Source: Bacteroidales bacterium (GTDB lineage: Bacteria; Bacteroidota; Bacteroidia; Bacteroidales; UBA932). Taken from it: a DNA stretch of 56,281 nt. Position numbers and translations under genes: made by a program. The stretch lies in the NCBI GenBank assembly GCA_017443465.1, contig JAFRXO010000010.1:1-56281 (forward strand). Direction: 5' to 3'. Within the stretch, counting starts at the first letter, position 1; each line of letters starts with the position of its first letter. The notes below the pieces were generated by a model that was not told where the DNA came from, did no database searches, and saw only the letters and a list, made by a program, of their open reading frames with translations. Shown piece after piece: positions 40,646 to 50,200 of the stretch.

Positions 40646-41892
40646 AAGGGAGCATCTGGCATATGATTATGAAATGGACGGTGGCAATCGCCCTCGCCGT
40701 CCTGACAGGCATATCCGCCGCAGGCCAGAACACGTCCTCCCAGGAGAGCCGCAAGGCCGCCCTTGAGAAGGAGATCGCCATCCTCAACAAACAGCTCAAT
40801 GAAAACTCACGCAAGAGCCAAACGGCCCTTGCCAACCTGACGCTCCTTCAGAAAAAGGTCTCCACCAGGCGCAAACTCCTCTCCGAAAGCGAGTTGGAGA
40901 TTGCGAACATAAGCAACCGCATCCGGGCTAAGGAAGACTCCCTCAAAAAGATGCAGGCGAGGCTTGACACCATGTCCCTCTTCTACAACCGGTTGGTAAA
41001 GAGCGCCTACAAGAACCGCGACTCCAAGGTCTGGTTCCTTTACATCCTGGCGAGCCAGAACATGGGGCAGGCCTACAGGAGGTTCGGTTACCTCAAGAAC
41101 CTTTCCGGTAACCTTAACAACCAGGCGATAAAGTTGCGTGAAGCCCGCCAGGAGGTTGAAAAGCAGAAGGATGAACTGGAGGCCATGAAGTCCCAGGCCA
41201 TCGCGCTCCGCTCCCAGAGGCAGTCCGACCTGAAGACCCTCCAGTCAGAAGAATCCGACTCCCAGAAGCTCATCTCAACCCTCCAGCGTGACCGGAAACA
41301 GTACCAGAACCAACTGGCCCAGAAGCGCAAACAGGTAGAAGCCCTGAACCGCGAGATCCAGAGGATCATCCAGGAAGCGATGCGCAAGGCCGAGGCTGCA
41401 AGCAAGGGAAAAACCGGAGGCACTTCCACTGCCAAGAAAGGCTCGACGACCACTACCAAGAAAGACGAAATCGACTACACCCTCGCGAAGAGCTTCGAAT
41501 CCAACAAGGGACGCCTGCCATGGCCGGCAGATGGACCGGTAGTGGAAGCATATGGACAGCATCCGCATCCGGTTTACAAGACCGTTATGATGCCGTTCAA
41601 CTATGGATGGACGATCGCCCTCGATCCGGGGACTTCAGTCAAAGCCGTCTTCGACGGGGTGGTCAGCCAGGTCATAGTCCAGCCGGGCTTCAACCAGTGC
41701 GTACTGGTCCAGCACGGCAACTACTTCACGTTCTACTGCAAACTGACGGGAGTCTCCGTCAGGGCCGGCGACAAGGTCAAGACCGGACAGGTCCTCGGCA
41801 AAGTGGACACAATCGCCGGTGAGACCCAGCTCCACTTCCAGCTCTGGCAGGGCCGCACCCCGCAGAACCCCCAGTCCTGGCTAAGGAGATAA
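40642..41892 (+). CDS. EnvC-like coiled-coil protein with degenerate LytM (M23) domain
   Basis: The 416-residue protein has a signal peptide (WTVAIALAVLTGISAAGQ), a long coiled coil (about 30-245), a low-complexity Thr/Lys/Gly linker (KGKTGGTSTAKKGSTTTTKK) and a C-terminal LytM/M23 fold (about 295-416). The zinc site is not complete: the usual His-x-Gly-x-Asp is NYGWTIA, and only part of the HxH motif is left in TQLHFQLW. As in E. coli EnvC, it likely activates a murein amidase instead of cutting itself. The start overlaps the TPR stop (ATGA); the ATG at 40663, in a CATATG, also gives a good signal. Its 3' end overlaps the convergent TlpA-like gene by 12 bases. Confidence 0.88.
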   Translation: MKGSIWHMIMKWTVAIALAVLTGISAAGQNTSSQESRKAALEKEIAILNKQLNENSRKSQTALANLTLLQKKVSTRRKLLSESELEIANISNRIRAKEDSLKKMQARLDTMSLFYNRLVKSAYKNRDSKVWFLYILASQNMGQAYRRFGYLKNLSGNLNNQAIKLREARQEVEKQKDELEAMKSQAIALRSQRQSDLKTLQSEESDSQKLISTLQRDRKQYQNQLAQKRKQVEALNREIQRIIQEAMRKAEAASKGKTGGTSTAKKGSTTTTKKDEIDYTLAKSFESNKGRLPWPADGPVVEAYGQHPHPVYKTVMMPFNYGWTIALDPGTSVKAVFDGVVSQVIVQPGFNQCVLVQHGNYFTFYCKLTGVSVRAGDKVKTGQVLGKVDTIAGETQLHFQLWQGRTPQNPQSWLRR

Positions 41893-43083
41893 TTTGTTTT
41901 GCACTGCGCGGCGCAACTGCCCCTCTCTGTAACCGACAATAATATCAGTAATGACACCCTCGGGAGAAACAAGAACAAAGGTAGGGACACTTGTGGTCCC
42001 GTAAGCCCGGAAACTGCCGGAGGCGCCTTTTGGATCGTGCCAGTCATTCCAGATGATTCCATGTTCCTTTGATGCCTCCCGCCATAAGTTTTCTTTATCG
42101 AGGCTAATGCTGACGACTGACAACTTATCTGGAAAATCTTTGTTTAGCGATCCGAGTTCAAGAACAGACTCTATACAAGGGTGGCAGCCACTACTCCAGA
42201 AATCCACAAGGATCCATCTCCCTGCGAAATCAGAGAGATATACAGATTTCCCGATTTTGTCGAAATACATGTAGGACGGGACAGGAGATCCAACAGTCAC
42301 TGTTTTGACCGGATTGAGATAATTAATGATTTCCATACCATCCCTGGAAACTTTCTGTTCACTCGAAAGTCTCCCATAAAGATGCAACACGGCTTCGCGA
42401 TACTCCTTTTTACCTAAAGAAACTTGATGTGCCAGTGAATTGATCCTTCTGACTGCGAATGCACCTATTTCCTCTCTTTCAAGGATTATTATCTCTTGCT
42501 TCGAAAGTCGGTCGTTGATCTCATTACTGGCATCCAGAATCTGTTGAGCCACCCCCCTCAGGGAATCCTTCTGCTCCTTAGTCAGCCCCTTATCGTAGTA
42601 AAGCTCATTGATTACACGGTAATAATTGGCCTGACTATCATCAAGGGCTCTCCAGTCTTCCTGGGACATCTTCTTCAAGTAACGCTGACGCAGTTTCTGG
42701 TCTTTAACTGGGCTGTCTATCCTGGCTGTCCTGAAATGCTTACCCTCTCCTTTAACACGAACTACAGTTCCTGTATCAAGATAAAGCTCAGGCCCGTAAT
42801 TGATTACATCTGAATAACCCTTTCCGGAACGAAACAGTGAAATCATATAATGATCTGCTTCACCCAGAGAATCCAAACGGAACGTGAAATGCCCGTTTTT
42901 CAGAGTATCGGTCTGGATTCTTTTTCCCGCTTTGCCATCAAATTGAAATAACACAGCAATGATTTTGTCCCCGGGATCCAAGGCAGACACCTGGCCAAGG
43001 ATCAGAGCACCTTTTTCAGGCACCTTGCAAGTGCAGGCGACCATCAATAAAGCAGGCAGAAGCGTTTTGATTACCCTTATCAT
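41881..43083 (-). CDS. TlpA-like thioredoxin-fold lipoprotein
   Basis: The 400-residue protein has a lipoprotein signal (TLLPALLMVAC), an N-terminal DUF4369-like beta domain (about 25-115: FDGKAGKRIQTDTLKNGHFTF), a helical middle and a C-terminal thioredoxin domain from about 265. The redox motif is Cys-His-Pro-Cys in WSSGCHPCIES near 298. Such proteins reduce or exchange disulfides in the periplasm. It is the last gene of the AT-rich four-gene block and starts two bases after its neighbour's stop. Confidence 0.85.
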   Translation of the reverse strand: MIRVIKTLLPALLMVACTCKVPEKGALILGQVSALDPGDKIIAVLFQFDGKAGKRIQTDTLKNGHFTFRLDSLGEADHYMISLFRSGKGYSDVINYGPELYLDTGTVVRVKGEGKHFRTARIDSPVKDQKLRQRYLKKMSQEDWRALDDSQANYYRVINELYYDKGLTKEQKDSLRGVAQQILDASNEINDRLSKQEIIILEREEIGAFAVRRINSLAHQVSLGKKEYREAVLHLYGRLSSEQKVSRDGMEIINYLNPVKTVTVGSPVPSYMYFDKIGKSVYLSDFAGRWILVDFWSSGCHPCIESVLELGSLNKDFPDKLSVVSISLDKENLWREASKEHGIIWNDWHDPKGASGSFRAYGTTSVPTFVLVSPEGVITDIIVGYREGQLRRAVQNKLSP

Positions 43084-43085
43084 TT

Positions 43086-44921
43086 TTACAAAATGATCTC
43101 TAGCTCTTGCTTTAATTCTTTGTCAAGTTCTGTCAATAACTCCTTGTCATACCCGATAAACTTATTCTTGATCTTTCCGTCACGGCCAACAATCAAGTAC
43201 GTTGGATATGCATTTGATTCAATCTTCGCCTCGATGGATTTCCATTGCTCTTCAGTGAAATAATAGTGGTCTCCCCGTATATTGGTGATCATCTCCCGCC
43301 ACTTAGGAAGAGGAGAGGTCGTACTTGTAAAATATATGAAAGTAACATCTTTAAAGCGATTGTCTTTCAACGGCTCGATTACCCTGTGTCCTTCCCTACA
43401 GGGAACACACCACGTTGCCCAGCAATCAACAAGTACCACTTGTCCTTTATACTGAGCCAGAATGGTATCAAGCAACCTTTCTGTCGGGACATCAGGAATA
43501 TCTTTCACACAATCTGGCATTGCATTCAACGATATTTCATTAGCTTTTTGCAGAGCAAGGATACAGTCCTTATATATTGGAGAAGACATACTATCGAGTA
43601 TCTCTAGGTCAGCAGTATCCGGTGAACTTCCAGCGAGCACTTTGCGACAGATAGGATATGCCTTTGCATAATCGGACTGAAAACTTGTTCCCTCTGGGAA
43701 AAGAAGAGAACAAATATCTGGGCCGAGAATGCCAGCGATGCCGAATAATAAGATTTGAGGACTATTCAGATCCATATTTTTCATAAAAGCGACATCCCCC
43801 TCAGTAAAATTCTCATTAACATATCCACTATCATCGCGATTATGGGTATGGTAATACTGAGCTCTCCTAATGGAATTAGCATGTGCTATAGCCTCAACAG
43901 TTTGCGAAATGATATACTCTCTTAAATAATCCCGCATGAAAGGCGATAGAGTGTCAGCAGCAGCCAAAGCATCCATCTTCTGATTGTATGTTTCACAAAC
44001 TACAGCAGCAAAATCCGACATTGTTTCTGCACTCCCGGCAAATGATCCATTAAAAGCATTGAAATTGTAATTCGCTTTTTCGTGTTTGTCTATATTATTG
44101 ACAGCAGCATATTTCCCTGAGGAAACAAATCTTGCCGGGACAACCTCATCCAAAGAAAAGTTTTGAATTGTCCGCTGTCGATCACTCCCGTCAACAGTTA
44201 CAGAGAATGATTCCCCGGGCTCAAGAAAAAAGGGCCCGTACGACTTATCCGCAATAACCAACAAAGCTTGCCCCGGGCTATACAAGTCAAAACAAAAACT
44301 AGCCTTCCCATTCTCATTCATAAGCCCTGTATATTCTTGCTGCTCAAGAGGGAAGATGGTATTAGCATACATCTTGACCTCGATACTTGGCAGCCCGACA
44401 AGAGAACATGTTAAGTTTATATCAACTGTCGTTGTCCCAGATTTCAATAACACCTCAGGAAGACAATCAGGAAGTCTCTCTGAATCTTTCAGTGGTTTGG
44501 GGGTCTTACCACTCAGATCAATATGGTAGAAGTTGAATGCTCTTTTGGATTTTTCCGTTTCGATGTAACTGATATCACTCACAGTTTCGGGGATTGGCTC
44601 AAATGACAACTTATACTCGGCATTCCCGTTATCATCCATATATAAATGCTCACCTGGCGTGATCCCCTCGGTTCCCTTTAGTGCATACCGCGCCTTCCCA
44701 TCAGTCAGATAGGCTTCAGGATCAACTGTGATCCACCAATGCGGTTTGTAAAAGGACTTGAAAGACAAAATCGTAGCTGTGTCCGTACGCTCCACGCATA
44801 CCAACTCCTGTGAAAAGGTATTCCGGAATGCATAATACGGATAGTCCACTTTCTGCGGCAGATGCCCAGTACATGACAGCATCAAGAAAGTAGATAATAT
44901 AGAAATGATGCTTTTATTCAT
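43086..44921 (-). CDS. Large TlpA-like thioredoxin-fold lipoprotein
   Basis: The 611-residue protein has a lipoprotein signal (IISILSTFLMLSC), two beta-rich regions (about 30-140 and 165-260), a helical middle (about 300-470) and a thioredoxin domain with Cys-Val-Pro-Cys in CWATWCVPCREGH near 502. The C-terminus ATYLIVGRDGKIK-like strand is typical of TlpA/ResA. The extended N-terminus is unusual for a simple thiol reductase and may bind a client. It overlaps its upstream neighbour by eight bases. Codon use is AT-rich compared with the genes outside the block. Confidence 0.83.
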   Translation of the reverse strand: MNKSIISILSTFLMLSCTGHLPQKVDYPYYAFRNTFSQELVCVERTDTATILSFKSFYKPHWWITVDPEAYLTDGKARYALKGTEGITPGEHLYMDDNGNAEYKLSFEPIPETVSDISYIETEKSKRAFNFYHIDLSGKTPKPLKDSERLPDCLPEVLLKSGTTTVDINLTCSLVGLPSIEVKMYANTIFPLEQQEYTGLMNENGKASFCFDLYSPGQALLVIADKSYGPFFLEPGESFSVTVDGSDRQRTIQNFSLDEVVPARFVSSGKYAAVNNIDKHEKANYNFNAFNGSFAGSAETMSDFAAVVCETYNQKMDALAAADTLSPFMRDYLREYIISQTVEAIAHANSIRRAQYYHTHNRDDSGYVNENFTEGDVAFMKNMDLNSPQILLFGIAGILGPDICSLLFPEGTSFQSDYAKAYPICRKVLAGSSPDTADLEILDSMSSPIYKDCILALQKANEISLNAMPDCVKDIPDVPTERLLDTILAQYKGQVVLVDCWATWCVPCREGHRVIEPLKDNRFKDVTFIYFTSTTSPLPKWREMITNIRGDHYYFTEEQWKSIEAKIESNAYPTYLIVGRDGKIKNKFIGYDKELLTELDKELKQELEIIL

Positions 44922-46014
44922 ATAAAAAACTATATTTTGTATCCGCTAAAGCTCGATCAATCTCATCCCCCCGTACACCACGCCGAAGAATGGTCCCATC
45001 AGGGCCAAACAAGATGATGTATGGTATGCTTTGAATTCCGTAAGCATCCAGCGCGATGTTCCCAGTATCAAGAATCTGCTCCCATGGAAGCTCGTATTTA
45101 CGAATGGCGTTTCGGGAATTCTCCAGTTTATCAGCGACGGCAATGCCAAGGATAATTATATTTGTTCCATTAAATTGATTGTAAAGTTCCTTAAGATGGG
45201 ACATCTCTTCAATACAAGGTTGACACCAACTTGCCCAAAAGTCCGCTATAACATAGTTGCCTTTGCCTACATAATCGGATAAACTGACGATGCCATCCTC
45301 AGTATCAACACAAAAATCAACAAACGGCATTCCTTCCCTAGAACAAGTCCTTCTTTGAATATTTTTAAGAATCTTTTGAATCCTGGCTGTTTGAATTACG
45401 GCAGAATCCAGAGTATGGATTAATGAATCTTTCTGAATATCCGAGAAATCCGCCTCCAAGGCAATTAAACTTTGAACTGACAAATAATTATCCTTATTAT
45501 TCTTCAGGTTCTCAAAATAAAGTGCCTGTAGTTTCTCGTAAACCTGGCACTCGATTTCTGAAAGCGAGTCAAGTTTACTCTTATTTGAGCTTATTTGCTG
45601 CGTTAATCTGTACTGTGAATTAAATCCAACCCATTCATGATAAACCTGATCAATTTCCATCAACTTGTAATTGATGGATTTCTTATCTGAAGATTTGAGA
45701 GAGACCCCATCCAGGGAAAACACCAGCGTCAGATCCGAACCGTCTGGAATCAGAGTCTGATCAATCCGCCTTCCATCTATCATACAGGTGAAAGTCGCTA
45801 CAATAGCTGGATTGGTTTTCAGTTCATAGATGAAAGAACCATTTGAAATCTCAATAGATTCTCTGATTCCATAGTCTAAAACATAAACGGTAACAGAATT
45901 GTCTATACCGCCCACGATACACCCATGAATACGTGTCGTCTCAGAGGTTGAAGAAGTACAAGCAGATACCGCTATAACAATTATATAAAAAATAGAATAA
46001 AGTCTTAATTTCAT
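44914..46014 (-). CDS. TlpA-like thioredoxin-fold lipoprotein
   Basis: The 366-residue protein has a lipoprotein signal (YIIVIAVSAC), a DUF4369-like N-terminal beta domain (about 25-120), a helical middle and a thioredoxin domain with Cys-Gln-Pro-Cys in WASWCQPCIEEM near 262, followed by PYIILFGPDGTILRRG with the cis-proline strand. It is the second gene of the block, two bases after the 233-residue protein's stop and overlapping the next start by eight bases. Confidence 0.85.
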   Translation of the reverse strand: MKLRLYSIFYIIVIAVSACTSSTSETTRIHGCIVGGIDNSVTVYVLDYGIRESIEISNGSFIYELKTNPAIVATFTCMIDGRRIDQTLIPDGSDLTLVFSLDGVSLKSSDKKSINYKLMEIDQVYHEWVGFNSQYRLTQQISSNKSKLDSLSEIECQVYEKLQALYFENLKNNKDNYLSVQSLIALEADFSDIQKDSLIHTLDSAVIQTARIQKILKNIQRRTCSREGMPFVDFCVDTEDGIVSLSDYVGKGNYVIADFWASWCQPCIEEMSHLKELYNQFNGTNIIILGIAVADKLENSRNAIRKYELPWEQILDTGNIALDAYGIQSIPYIILFGPDGTILRRGVRGDEIDRALADTKYSFLYE

Positions 46015-46016
46015 TC

Positions 46017-46718
46017 CTATTTATCTACTTTAACCCCCACTATATAATAGTGTGGAATCAATTTGAATGCACTTGAAACCATATCTGGAGTAAACTCTCT
46101 CTCCCCGCAAAAACGGTATATCTTGTTCTGATCATCATACCAAAACGAACCGACCAAAAGTAACGGAGTAAACTCACCAACTTGTACGCTATCCAACTTG
46201 AATGGTCTTATATCATATGCATATTTATTTCCTTCTCTTGGAGGATTCAGAGGAATTAATGACAGGTACTTCATAGCCCCTCCTTTACCCCCAACAGAGA
46301 TCCGAATCTTCTTCAAGGAATCGGCTGCCGGAGAAAAACTGATAGAAAATTTCTCACTTAGTGAGAAAATCCCCTTCTCCCAATCAAAGGCATCCTCCGG
46401 AGTAATCGTTTTCCGGACCCCTTCCGGTAAGTCTTTTATCATTCTACGATTTTTTGCCTTATACATGAGGCTGCCTTTTTCTGAATCAGAGACCAGTTCG
46501 CCTTTAGAATATTCTCTAAGTACAAAAGAGATGGAATAAGTATCTTCTTTGAGAGAAGAGATGTCGAAAGTGTATACTTCAAATCCAGCATCATTCAGAA
46601 GAGAAATGTAGTCTGAAAAGTCTGAAGATCCCGGCTTAATCTCTTGTGCGACAGCACAAAAGCATACCTGTAAGCAGATTAGAACTGAAATAGTTGAGCT
46701 TTTTAACAAGCTGTTCAT
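46017..46718 (-). CDS. Secreted protein of unknown function heading the TlpA block
   Basis: The 233-residue protein starts with a signal peptide (ISVLICLQVCFCAVAQ). No domain is firmly recognised; the pattern (DFSDYISLLNDAGFEVYTFDI, SISFVLREYSKGELVSDSEK, then alternating strands to IPHYYIVGVKVDK) may match DUF5041 of Bacteroides, an unverified recollection. It is the first gene of the AT-rich block, with a TAnnTTTG box and a leader of about 100 bases. It could be the client or a partner of the three thiol-disulfide proteins that follow, although it has few cysteines after the signal peptide. Confidence 0.65.
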   Translation of the reverse strand: MNSLLKSSTISVLICLQVCFCAVAQEIKPGSSDFSDYISLLNDAGFEVYTFDISSLKEDTYSISFVLREYSKGELVSDSEKGSLMYKAKNRRMIKDLPEGVRKTITPEDAFDWEKGIFSLSEKFSISFSPAADSLKKIRISVGGKGGAMKYLSLIPLNPPREGNKYAYDIRPFKLDSVQVGEFTPLLLVGSFWYDDQNKIYRFCGEREFTPDMVSSAFKLIPHYYIVGVKVDK

Positions 46719-46821
46719 AATATTAAAAGTTCGTCCATATCGATTTATCTATACAAACACACACCTAAGTCTTTAAGTATTTCTTCGCGAACAACTTCCG
46801 TTCGTTCGGACCTTATAAAGA

Positions 46822-46829
46822 CAAAGGTA
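46822..46829 (-). promoter_or_regulatory. Promoter box (TAnnTTTG) for the TlpA block
   Basis: Minus-strand TACCTTTG with a TTTG about 20 bases further upstream as a fitting -33 element. The transcript would have an AT-rich leader of about 100 bases containing a weak GAAC/GTTC stem. Confidence 0.6.
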
Positions 46830-46877
46830 TCGATTATTAAAAAAACAACAAACGATTTAAGTATTTTTATAACACTT

Positions 46878-49529
46878 TCAGGAAACGCCCGTGAAAACCA
46901 CTTTCCGGCTTCCGGCACCGAGCCGGATCCCCAACGAAGAACCGTTCCTGACAAGGGAGACTTTCTCCCCGTCCACGGAAGCTTCGGTGCTGCCCTCAGG
47001 AGCGACGACAAAGCCTCTGGCACCGACCGGCACCCGGACATCCATTACCAGCGACTGACCGTCCTTCTTCCAATCCAGGGATGTGAAACCATATGGAGTA
47101 TCAATCGAAGTCTTTGCCCATGTGAGCCCTTCCGGGATCTGGGGATCGAAGATAACCGAGCGGTACGCAGGAACGTTTTCTTCCTGCCTTATGCCTCCAG
47201 GACCCTGGTAGAACCAGGAAGCGATGCCGTTGAAACAGTTGTGGATATGGCTGCGGGGAGTGTCCCAGTTCTCCCAGGTTGCCGTAGCGCCCGAGCGGAG
47301 CATATACAGGTAGCCCGGATAATCCTCTTTCTTGAGCATACCGTACATAAAGTCGGTCTCTCCTGCCTCCACGGCCCATTCCGAGAGGATGGCCACACCT
47401 ACCAGGCCTACCGCAATATGGGCATTGTACTCATCGCGGCACCTCTCAAAAAAGGTTGAAAGGACCTTCTCTCTCAGTTCATCTGGCACGGCACCGACCA
47501 GAAGCGGATAGACCATGTCGAGCTGGGAACCTGAACCGTAGAAGCCTTCTTCGGCGTGATAGAATGTCTTGGTTATAAGCTCATTGAGCTCTTTCTTCCT
47601 GACCTCGAATTCCCTCGCTTCATCGCTCCTTCCCAACTTGGCCGAAATCTTCGCCATTGTCCCGAAAGTGTCGCTCATCACACAGTTGGCGATCAGGGTC
47701 ACTGACTCGGGATCCTTCACATCCACTCCCTTCGGAGCCAACCAGTCTCCGAGGTACCAGTGCCTGTAATCAGTTTCCGGCCACTGCCCCAGAAGGCCAC
47801 CTGAGGTGTATTTCTCCGCATATGCGAGGAATTTATGCATAAGCGGCCAGCACTCCTCCAGAAGACGCGGGTCGCCGTAATTCATCCACGTCAGCCACGG
47901 GGCCTTCACTACATATTCGCACCAGAACGGACCGCCTCCGTTGCGGGTTACCACCGGGGCATTGTGCGGAATGCCTCCATCAGGAGCCTCGAAGTCTATC
48001 CAGGACTGGAGCCAGTTGTAATACAAGCCGCTGACATCGTACATAGTCTGGAAACTGAGTGTGGAAGCATGTCCGTCCCCGCCGTATCCCATCCTCTCAA
48101 TGTGCGGACAGTCAACCATATAACCGCTGAACGCCAGGTTGCGGACTGTGGTCTTGATCAGGTTGTGTATGTCATTGAGGTCTTTGTCGGAGCATTCGAA
48201 TGACGACACGTCCCTGTAATCACCGGATATGCGCAGGCCTTCGATTTCAGAAGCCTCCGGAGCCCTGGAAAGGCCGCTAATGACGGCGCACTGATATGCA
48301 TGGTGATGGAACTTGTTGCAGAAGACATCTCCGCGCTCGCTGCCCGAGCATATGTACTCGTCCCTTTCATTTACATTCGGTTTGACGGTGCCGTCTGCAT
48401 TGCGGTAATCGCTGTAATTCACTGTTATCTTGTGGCCTACGGGCATCTTCGGGACGCTGAGGGAGAACCAGCCGGTAAAGGCCTTGCCCATGTCCACCAC
48501 CCACGTAGTGTCGTCCAAGGCGATGATTTCCTTCGGAGCGATCTTCTCGAATATGCGGTTCGGTTCGCACATCTGCTGGTTCAGCCTGATGCCTTCGATC
48601 TTCACCGTAGACACTTTCTTCCAGGAACCGGAATCCAGGCCGTCCATCGAAACGGGGACCATGGAAGCGTCTATCCTCTCGCCCACGAAATTCCACGGAC
48701 GCCATGTCCCGAGATCGGTATATCCTCCGGGACGGGCCTCCCAACTTTCGTCGGTACGGGCCAGCAGTTCATGCCGACCGCGGTCATATGCGTAGAGCGC
48801 AGCCCTGACCAGCGGTCCATTGAAAGCAGCCTTGAAGGTGGTGGACTTGTACCATCCCTTCCCGAGCCAAAAGACTATCTCGTTGGAACCATTTGACAGA
48901 TAGGGAGTAACGTCATATGTCACGCAGAGCGAAGTCTTGTCCAACTGAGAGACGGCGGGGCTCAGAACGGCCTCTCCAACCCTCTTCCCATTGATGTAGA
49001 TCTCATGGTAACCCAGGGAGTTGACGGATAGAAGCGCGGTCTGCGGCTTCCCTTTCACCTTGAAGCTTCCTCTGACCAGGGAACTGCTTTCTCCCTCCAG
49101 TCCTATATAATACTCAGGAAGGCCCGTCCCGTCGAGAGGCCCGACGGAAAACCGGGAAGGCTTGCTCCACCCGGCTTCGGCTGTGCCGTCGCATACGGTA
49201 CGCACCCTCCACCAGTAGAGTCCGAGAGGTTCGAGCTTCTTTCCGCCATATGGTACCATGACGGACTCGGGAGACTCGACCAGGCCGCTGTCCCATATGT
49301 CCGCCTTTCCGCTTTTGAGAAGGCCCGGGTCGGATGCCACCTGGACCTGATAAGACGTCTGGACCTTCGCGCCTTCCCCGGCAGTCTTCCATGAGAAACG
49401 GGGTGTAGCGGTGTTGATTCCCAAGGGTTCGCTGAGGGCATCGACGCTGAGTCCCTCTACACAAAGAGAATTCCTGCCGCAGCCTAAAAGCATGGCTGTC
49501 GACAGGAACAGGATTGCAATATGTTTCAT
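46878..49529 (-). CDS. GH78 family alpha-L-rhamnosidase lipoprotein
   Basis: This exported enzyme releases terminal L-rhamnose from plant glycans. The 883-residue protein has a lipoprotein signal (AILFLSTAMLLGC), a fibronectin-like N-terminal domain (PRFSWKTAGEG ... SYQVQVASD), a beta-sandwich (HEIYINGKRVGEAVLSP) and the (alpha/alpha)6 catalytic domain (about 440-780). In it DCPHIERMGYGGDGHA holds the general-acid region, and WGTRSHIHN-like WENWDTPRSHIHN is present, with a C-terminal beta domain. It is read from just after the phosphopantetheinyl transferase stop (20 bases), so the two may share a transcript. Confidence 0.93.
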   Translation of the reverse strand: MKHIAILFLSTAMLLGCGRNSLCVEGLSVDALSEPLGINTATPRFSWKTAGEGAKVQTSYQVQVASDPGLLKSGKADIWDSGLVESPESVMVPYGGKKLEPLGLYWWRVRTVCDGTAEAGWSKPSRFSVGPLDGTGLPEYYIGLEGESSSLVRGSFKVKGKPQTALLSVNSLGYHEIYINGKRVGEAVLSPAVSQLDKTSLCVTYDVTPYLSNGSNEIVFWLGKGWYKSTTFKAAFNGPLVRAALYAYDRGRHELLARTDESWEARPGGYTDLGTWRPWNFVGERIDASMVPVSMDGLDSGSWKKVSTVKIEGIRLNQQMCEPNRIFEKIAPKEIIALDDTTWVVDMGKAFTGWFSLSVPKMPVGHKITVNYSDYRNADGTVKPNVNERDEYICSGSERGDVFCNKFHHHAYQCAVISGLSRAPEASEIEGLRISGDYRDVSSFECSDKDLNDIHNLIKTTVRNLAFSGYMVDCPHIERMGYGGDGHASTLSFQTMYDVSGLYYNWLQSWIDFEAPDGGIPHNAPVVTRNGGGPFWCEYVVKAPWLTWMNYGDPRLLEECWPLMHKFLAYAEKYTSGGLLGQWPETDYRHWYLGDWLAPKGVDVKDPESVTLIANCVMSDTFGTMAKISAKLGRSDEAREFEVRKKELNELITKTFYHAEEGFYGSGSQLDMVYPLLVGAVPDELREKVLSTFFERCRDEYNAHIAVGLVGVAILSEWAVEAGETDFMYGMLKKEDYPGYLYMLRSGATATWENWDTPRSHIHNCFNGIASWFYQGPGGIRQEENVPAYRSVIFDPQIPEGLTWAKTSIDTPYGFTSLDWKKDGQSLVMDVRVPVGARGFVVAPEGSTEASVDGEKVSLVRNGSSLGIRLGAGSRKVVFTGVS

Positions 49530-49549
49530 ATTATTCCTTTAGGCTGGCT

Positions 49550-50200
49550 CTATCTTTCTCCGCCGACTACCCATACGAGGACGTGGCGGTCAAACGTAAT
49601 GTAGGAAAGTTCGAAGTCCTGCTCGTAATCTTCTTTATCGTCGATGAAGGTAGCCTCAAGTTCACCTTCTCCCTTGGGCCTGAAACGCTCGAGCTCGATC
49701 TGCTCCGCGAAATCCACGTTGAACAGGGAAAGTCTCTTGAAGATCGCTTCCTTGGCGCACCAGTAGATGGCGAGCTGCTCGTTGCGCTTCTCGTCGTCTT
49801 CAAGGTCGTCAATCTCTTCGTCGGAAAGGGCCTTGGCCTCAACTGCGCTGAAGTCGCGGTCGAGGGACTCGCAGTCGATCCCGACATCTTCGTTGTCGTT
49901 GAGGATAACGGCGACATATTTTTCAGTGTGGGTGATGCTGATGTTGGTGACGCTGTTCTCCAGATATGGTTTACCGTTGTCGTGGTGGCTGAGATAGACC
50001 TTCTCGTCGAAGAGGCAGTTAAGAAGGGCACGTACGGCGAGCCTCTGGCGGCGGAGCGATTCGCTCCGGGTCAGCGAAATCTCCTCCAACTCATCGGAGG
50101 GAGTCGAGCTGAGGTCTAGCAGCTCCTGTTCAGTCTCAGTGACCTTCCACACTGCGACGGTCGATTTGTCTTCAAGTTCTTTTTTGAGGTATAGTGGCAT
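49550..50200 (-). CDS. 4'-phosphopantetheinyl transferase (Sfp/AcpT type)
   Basis: This enzyme moves phosphopantetheine from CoA to a serine of acyl carrier proteins. The 216-residue protein has the two signature motifs: VGIDCE (Asp and Glu metal ligands) and WCAKEAIFK (W-x-KEA), with a conserved ISITHTEKYVAVIL block before them. The length is of the two-repeat Sfp type. It could serve as the holo-ACP synthase for fatty acid synthesis or a polyketide/aryl-polyene pathway; none is seen in the window. The start is in a CATATG; a TAnnTTTG box at 50385-50392 would give a long leader of about 185 bases. Confidence 0.9.
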   Translation of the reverse strand: MPLYLKKELEDKSTVAVWKVTETEQELLDLSSTPSDELEEISLTRSESLRRQRLAVRALLNCLFDEKVYLSHHDNGKPYLENSVTNISITHTEKYVAVILNDNEDVGIDCESLDRDFSAVEAKALSDEEIDDLEDDEKRNEQLAIYWCAKEAIFKRLSLFNVDFAEQIELERFRPKGEGELEATFIDDKEDYEQDFELSYITFDRHVLVWVVGGER

